Assembly (NCBI RefSeq): GCF_950295315.1
Contig: NC_080176.1
Location: 28,890,424 to 28,954,423 of the forward strand
Source of the DNA: Erinaceus europaeus
Lineage: Eukaryota > Chordata > Mammalia > Eulipotyphla > Erinaceidae
DNA length: 64,000 bases
Direction: 5' to 3'
The notes beneath the pieces were generated by a model that saw nothing but the letters and a program-made list of their open reading frames with translations, was not told where the DNA came from and ran no database searches. Positions within the stretch are counted from its first letter, which is position 1. The number at the start of each line of letters is the position of its first letter. The translations under genes and the position numbers were made by a program. Below are positions 59,979 through 64,000 of the stretch, piece by piece.

Positions 59979-60660
59979 GTGAGTCGCAGCCCCGGGCCGG
60001 CGCTTTGGGGGCGCCCGGGGGTACCCTGCGGCCCGGCGGGGGCGAGGACGGTTGTGGGGCGCGGGGGAAGGGCGGGGGGAAGGGCACGCAGGGCTGGCGC
60101 GGGGGCGCGGGGAGGGGGCGCGCTCGCCCGGGGCTGGTGCACGCGCGGCCGCCGGGTCCCCGCGGGCTGGGGGGGGTCGGGGTCCGGGGGCCGGAGAGCT
60201 TTGTCCCGGGCCTGCCCGGGCGGGGGCGACACAAAGCCCGGAAGGAAAGTCTCAGCCCTGCATGGGGGGGTTGTCTGAGGAGGGGGGCAGCGCCCCCGAG
60301 CGTCTGGATCCCATCGACTTTCACCTTGGGGAGTGGGGGAGACTAAAAAATCTGCTCGCCCCTGCATCTACTTTCCTGCGAACGGACCCTCTGCAGGAGT
60401 TTGGCCCCGTCTGCCGCGAGCGGCCTCCCCCGGGTGCTGGAGGGCTCCGTCCTTCAGTGCTGCACCCCCCCACCCCCATTGCAAACTTCTGACCTCCCGG
60501 CGGGCGCTCCCAGTTGGCGGCGGACAAAGGCTCGGGGAGCGGAGCCTCAAAGTGGCCCGAGTGTCCAGGAAACAAAAGGGGAAGTTGGGGTGCCCGGGGA
60601 GAAGGTGCCTATGGGGGGGTGGCGCTCCCGCTGGGCTAGGCCTGAGATCAGGGAGCAGTG

Positions 60661-61560
60661 GGATAGATTTCCTTCCATAGATTTTTTTTTTTTTTTTTTT
60701 TGCATTTTTGCATTTTTGCTTGGTCGGCCTTTCTGTTTCCATTTGCTTCATTGTGGTCCGGGCTCCTCACTTCCCTGCTGGAAAGGACTTTTCTTTTTCC
60801 TTCTTTCTAGGTTGTGGAGTACTCGCTCTCTCATGTGCAATCACTTTTTTTTTCCCCCAACCTCCTGTAACCTCTTAGTTTACGGTAGGGTAGGGGATTG
60901 AACCTGGGACCTCGAGGCCCTCAGCTTTAAAAGTCTTCTTGCATCACCAGTCTGCTGTCTCCCCGGCCCTGAGGTTTGTTCCCATCAACTTGTGTGGGTC
61001 TGCCGTCCTACTGTCCTACTGTGCGGCGGGGTCTGCAGGTGCCAGAACTCAGGGGAGAATTGCGGGGTGGGGGGGGGATCAGGGATTCAGCCTTGGGGGT
61101 GGGGGCCGACTTTCCTCCCTTATCCGCCACCACCGCCCAAGTGTAAACAAGTAAACCCAGCTCACACTGGGAAGTTTATAGGATTTGAAGGTCTATTTGC
61201 CTTGTTTAGTCTTCAAAGCAAGCCCTGATTCTGTAGCAGTAAATGATCCTAGAGAAATCTCCGGATTCCCCAGTAAGCCTGGATGTCTGAATTTGAACTC
61301 AGTCCTCCCTGAGACAGGCTGGCCCCAGCCACCTCGCCATTCCCCAGAGGCCTGTTAGAACACAACTGCCCGGGGCTCCACCCGCTAACTCTGGGGTTCT
61401 GTCTGTCTGGGTGGGGCCCTGTCATTTGCATTTGTAACCACACACTGTGTGCCTTTCACCCCATGTGAAAGTTGTGTGGCTGCCTCCATGTCAGCTCTAA
61501 CTTCCAAAGCCAGCTCCCCGCCCAAGTTTCTGCCAGGCGAACTGAACCCCAAGCTCACTT

Positions 61561-61597
<37 letters not shown>

Positions 61598-64000
61598 TCA
61601 GGGAGATGGTGCAGTGTATAAAGCACTCTCTTGCATGAGGAGGTCTTGAGTTCTATCCCTGGTAGCACATGTACCAGAGTGATGTCTGGTTCTTTCTCTC
61701 TCCTGTTTCTTCATGAATAAATATATCTTAAAAAATGAGACTACAAATCTAAATTATTGTTTATTATAAACCAGAGCCCTGCTCATCTCTTACTGACGGT
61801 TGTTGTGGGGATAGAACCTGGGACTTGAGAGCCTCAGAGCTCCAACTTGAGAGTCTTTTGCGGAACCATTATTCTGTCAATCTCCAGGGCCCACTTAGCT
61901 TCAGTCTTTCTTCCCTCTGCCTCTCTCTCTGTCTTTTATTTACAGAAACATAGGCACTGACTTAGCTCTTCCGCTAGACTCTTCAGAGGTCTCTTTCCCA
62001 GCCTGGGAGTTGTAAGGGGAGGTAGGAGGGCCCAACCTTGTCACAGCCTGAACCCCTCCCTCCACACCACCTGTAAGAGTCATTGGCTCTAGGAATTCTT
62101 TTTTTTTTTTTTGGGGGGGGCAGGACTTGTTGAGAAAGTTTTTTTTTTTTTGGTAGATTATTTCTGGGGAAAGTATTATCAAATTACTTAGTAGAAATGA
62201 GTTTATAGGGAGTTGGGCGGTAGCGCAGCGGGTTAAGTGCATGTGGCACAAAGCGCAAGGACCAGTGTAAGGATCCGGGTTAGAGCCCCGGCTCCCCACC
62301 TGCAGGGACGTCGCTTCACAAGCAGTGAAGCAGGTCTGCAGGTGTCTATCTTTCCGCCTCTCTGTCTTTCCGTTTCTCTGTCCTATCCAACAACAACGAC
62401 ATCAATAACAGCAACAATAACTACAACAATAAAACAAGGGCAATAAAAGGGAATAAATAAATAAAACAATAAAAGCATATGTTAAAAAAAGAAATGAGTT
62501 TATAATGATGACTTTTTTGTTTTGTTTTGTTTTTTTGATATTGTGTCCCAAAGATATAAAAGGCTAGGCTATCACACTGGGTTGTCTGACCTCCATGGGA
62601 GTAGTAAGTAAAAGAAACACCAAAAAAAATTGGTGGAATTTTAAACTGGGAAGTTGGTGGACTTTTTTTTTCAAACTGGGGAGCTAGGCCTGCGCGCCCA
62701 AGGCCCCAGCCGAAGCTTGCTTTGGTGTCTGTCTCTCAGACATAAATAAAATAATGTAAATAATAAAAATAAATAACCTATTTTAAATCATTTCACACAG
62801 CCTTTTCAGTTTTTGCTGGTGACTAGCTGGTTGCCTTACATCCTGCTTAGTTCAATTCTGCAATGTTTCATTATTTAAAATAGGTGCCTTGAAAATATTG
62901 AAACGAGTGGAGGGGAGTGGATCACCTCTTGGTTATGCAAACAGACTAATGCCTGGGCTCCCAAGTTCCTGGTTCAGTCCCCAGCACTACATAAACTAGA
63001 GCTGAGCATTGTTCTGGTAAAACAACAACAACAACAAAAGGAAAATTACATATTGAAATCCTCTTAGTGATGTGAGATTGTTTTTATCTTTGGCTTAAGA
63101 TATTGTTAATCAGGTGATTTTTATGCATGCCTAAGAAAAAATATTTTTTAAGTTTATTTTTCAATTTTTTTTAATCTTTATTTATTGAATGGAGACAGAA
63201 ATTGAGAGGGGAGGGGGAAATAGAAAGGGAGAGAGAGAGAGAGAGACATCTGCAGCCCTGCTTTACCACTTGGGAAGGTTTCCCCCTGCAGGTGGGGACC
63301 AGGGGCTTGAATTTAAACCAGGTGCGCCACCACCCCACCCCAGAAAAAAACATTTCAAGAGTTGATTGAAAAGTACTTTTGAGTCCTCTATTTTTCATCC
63401 TAGAAATTTGTCAAGAGGCAACTCCTCTCATTACCTGAAGATTGCTGCCCATACTCTTGATTAACTGCAATATTAAACATTGGTAGCTTCTCCTCCCCTC
63501 CCCCCAAAAAAGTTGGATACACTTACTTGGGCTAAATCTGTTGTTACTAACTTGGGGGGGGGCAGGAAATGCATTTAATTCCTCATTCCTTCTAAATGTA
63601 GAGTTGAGATTCCTATAATTGTGAACTGAGAGTGGTGGAATAACAATATGAAGGAGAACATGGGGGATGGGGGGAGATCCTTGCTTACCTGGTTGAGCGC
63701 ACAAGCTACAGTGCACAAGGACCCAGGTTCAAGCCCTGGTCCCCACCTGCAGGGGCAAAGCTTCACAAGTGGTGAAGCAGGACTGCAGGTGTTTCTCTGT
63801 CTATCTCTTCTTCCCCTCTCAATTTCTTTCTGTCTTTATCCAATAAAAAGATAATAATAATAAAGGTAGGGGAGGGTTCAGTTCCTGGAACATGATGACA
63901 GAGGAGGTGAGAAATGTTACACATGTACAAAGTACTGTATTTTACTGTCTACTGTAAACCATTAATCCTCCCAATAAAGGGGAAAAAAACCCAAAAAGCG
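60661..64000. other. Probable first intron of GTF2I with SINEs
   Basis: Unique GC-rich DNA gives way to C minus (60875-60965), unique DNA (60966-61555), (GT)n (61561-61595), B plus (61597-61735), C minus (61755-61890), A plus (62205-62480), C plus (62905-63020), D minus (63165-63345), unique DNA (63345-63655), D plus (63660-63860) and an L1 3' end. No second exon is recognised. Confidence 0.6.
63865..63995 (+). mobile_element. L1 3' end fragment
   Basis: gaacatgatgacagaggagg is followed by gagaaatgttacacatgtac and ends in aataaagg. It is homologous to the 3' UTR of the L1 at 34.3 kb, with about 40 bp missing internally. It is truncated at the 5' side. Confidence 0.8.

Larger units (their letters stand above)
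58380..60660 (+). promoter_or_regulatory. GTF2I: CpG island / promoter region, probably GTF2I
   Basis: GC and CpG content rise sharply, especially at 59200-60560, and SINEs vanish, as in a constitutive mammalian promoter. The core holds facing ACTACA motifs (59616-59633 minus, 59673-59692 plus), an NRF1-like gcgcacgcgca (59704-59714), (CCG)n at about 59565-59581 and a downstream exon-like segment with a strong donor. There is no TATA box. Assignment to GTF2I comes from mammalian gene order (GTF2IRD1 then GTF2I, same strand), since no coding sequence of that gene is in the window. Confidence 0.75.

Noticed and set aside
59051..60751. Long open frames (up to 216 codons) on both strands in the CpG island
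   Set aside because: High GC makes stops rare. The translations are Pro/Arg/Gly-rich without domains, and the region reads as promoter plus 5' UTR.

Overview
This is a window of mammalian nuclear DNA, almost certainly from a hedgehog (Erinaceus or a close relative). The evidence is the repeat content. More than one hundred tRNA-derived SINEs of hedgehog type are packed head to tail on both strands. One L1 is full-length with both frames open. Four pieces match the C-terminus of Vingi, a LINE clade reported as recently expanded in hedgehogs. Protein-coding genes are rare, split into short exons and on the + strand, so most long open frames are SINE translations or antisense L1.

Left half (1-24.4 kb): the 3' end of GTF2IRD1, a TFII-I family transcription factor gene of the Williams-Beuren region. 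Five coding exons join in phase: 15711-15788, 17135-17327, 17985-18022, 20912-21048 and 24144-24212. They encode the last I-repeat, a basic nuclear localisation signal, a run of 12 serines and the conserved C-terminus. The introns are filled with SINEs, one intact antisense L1 (3443-9113) and an ERV-like LTR. The polypyrimidine tract of the 38-bp third exon appears to be SINE-derived.

Middle (24.4-58.3 kb): intergenic DNA that is nearly solid SINE. It also holds an L1 inserted inside a SINE, Vingi fragments, a TGT...ACA solo LTR, a chimeric retroposon family and an inverted duplication of about 700 bp per arm. Only a few repeat-poor islands remain (30.03-30.96, 36.77-37.19, 48.65-48.9 and 49.56-50.5 kb), and these are the candidate regulatory elements.

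Right (58.4-64 kb): a CpG island with two facing ACTACA-type (ZNF143/THAP11-like) motifs and an NRF1-like site, followed by a probable non-coding first exon ending at a splice donor at 59979. Synteny (GTF2IRD1 then GTF2I, tandem on one strand in mammals) suggests this is the GTF2I promoter and exon 1, with intron 1 running off the window.

For SINEs I use five descriptive classes. A is about 280 bp, with a head like gggagtcgggcggtagc and a tail of CAACAA/AATAAA repeats. A2 is A plus a 60-bp terminal hairpin module. B is about 150 bp (ggaggtggcgcagtggataaagc). C is about 120 bp (agacagcataatggttatgc). D is about 220 bp (ggtggcacacctggttgagc). E is about 130 bp (agctcacctgga). All but E show a clear tRNA-type A box and/or B box. 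Coordinates inside SINE clusters are approximate to about 10 bp.
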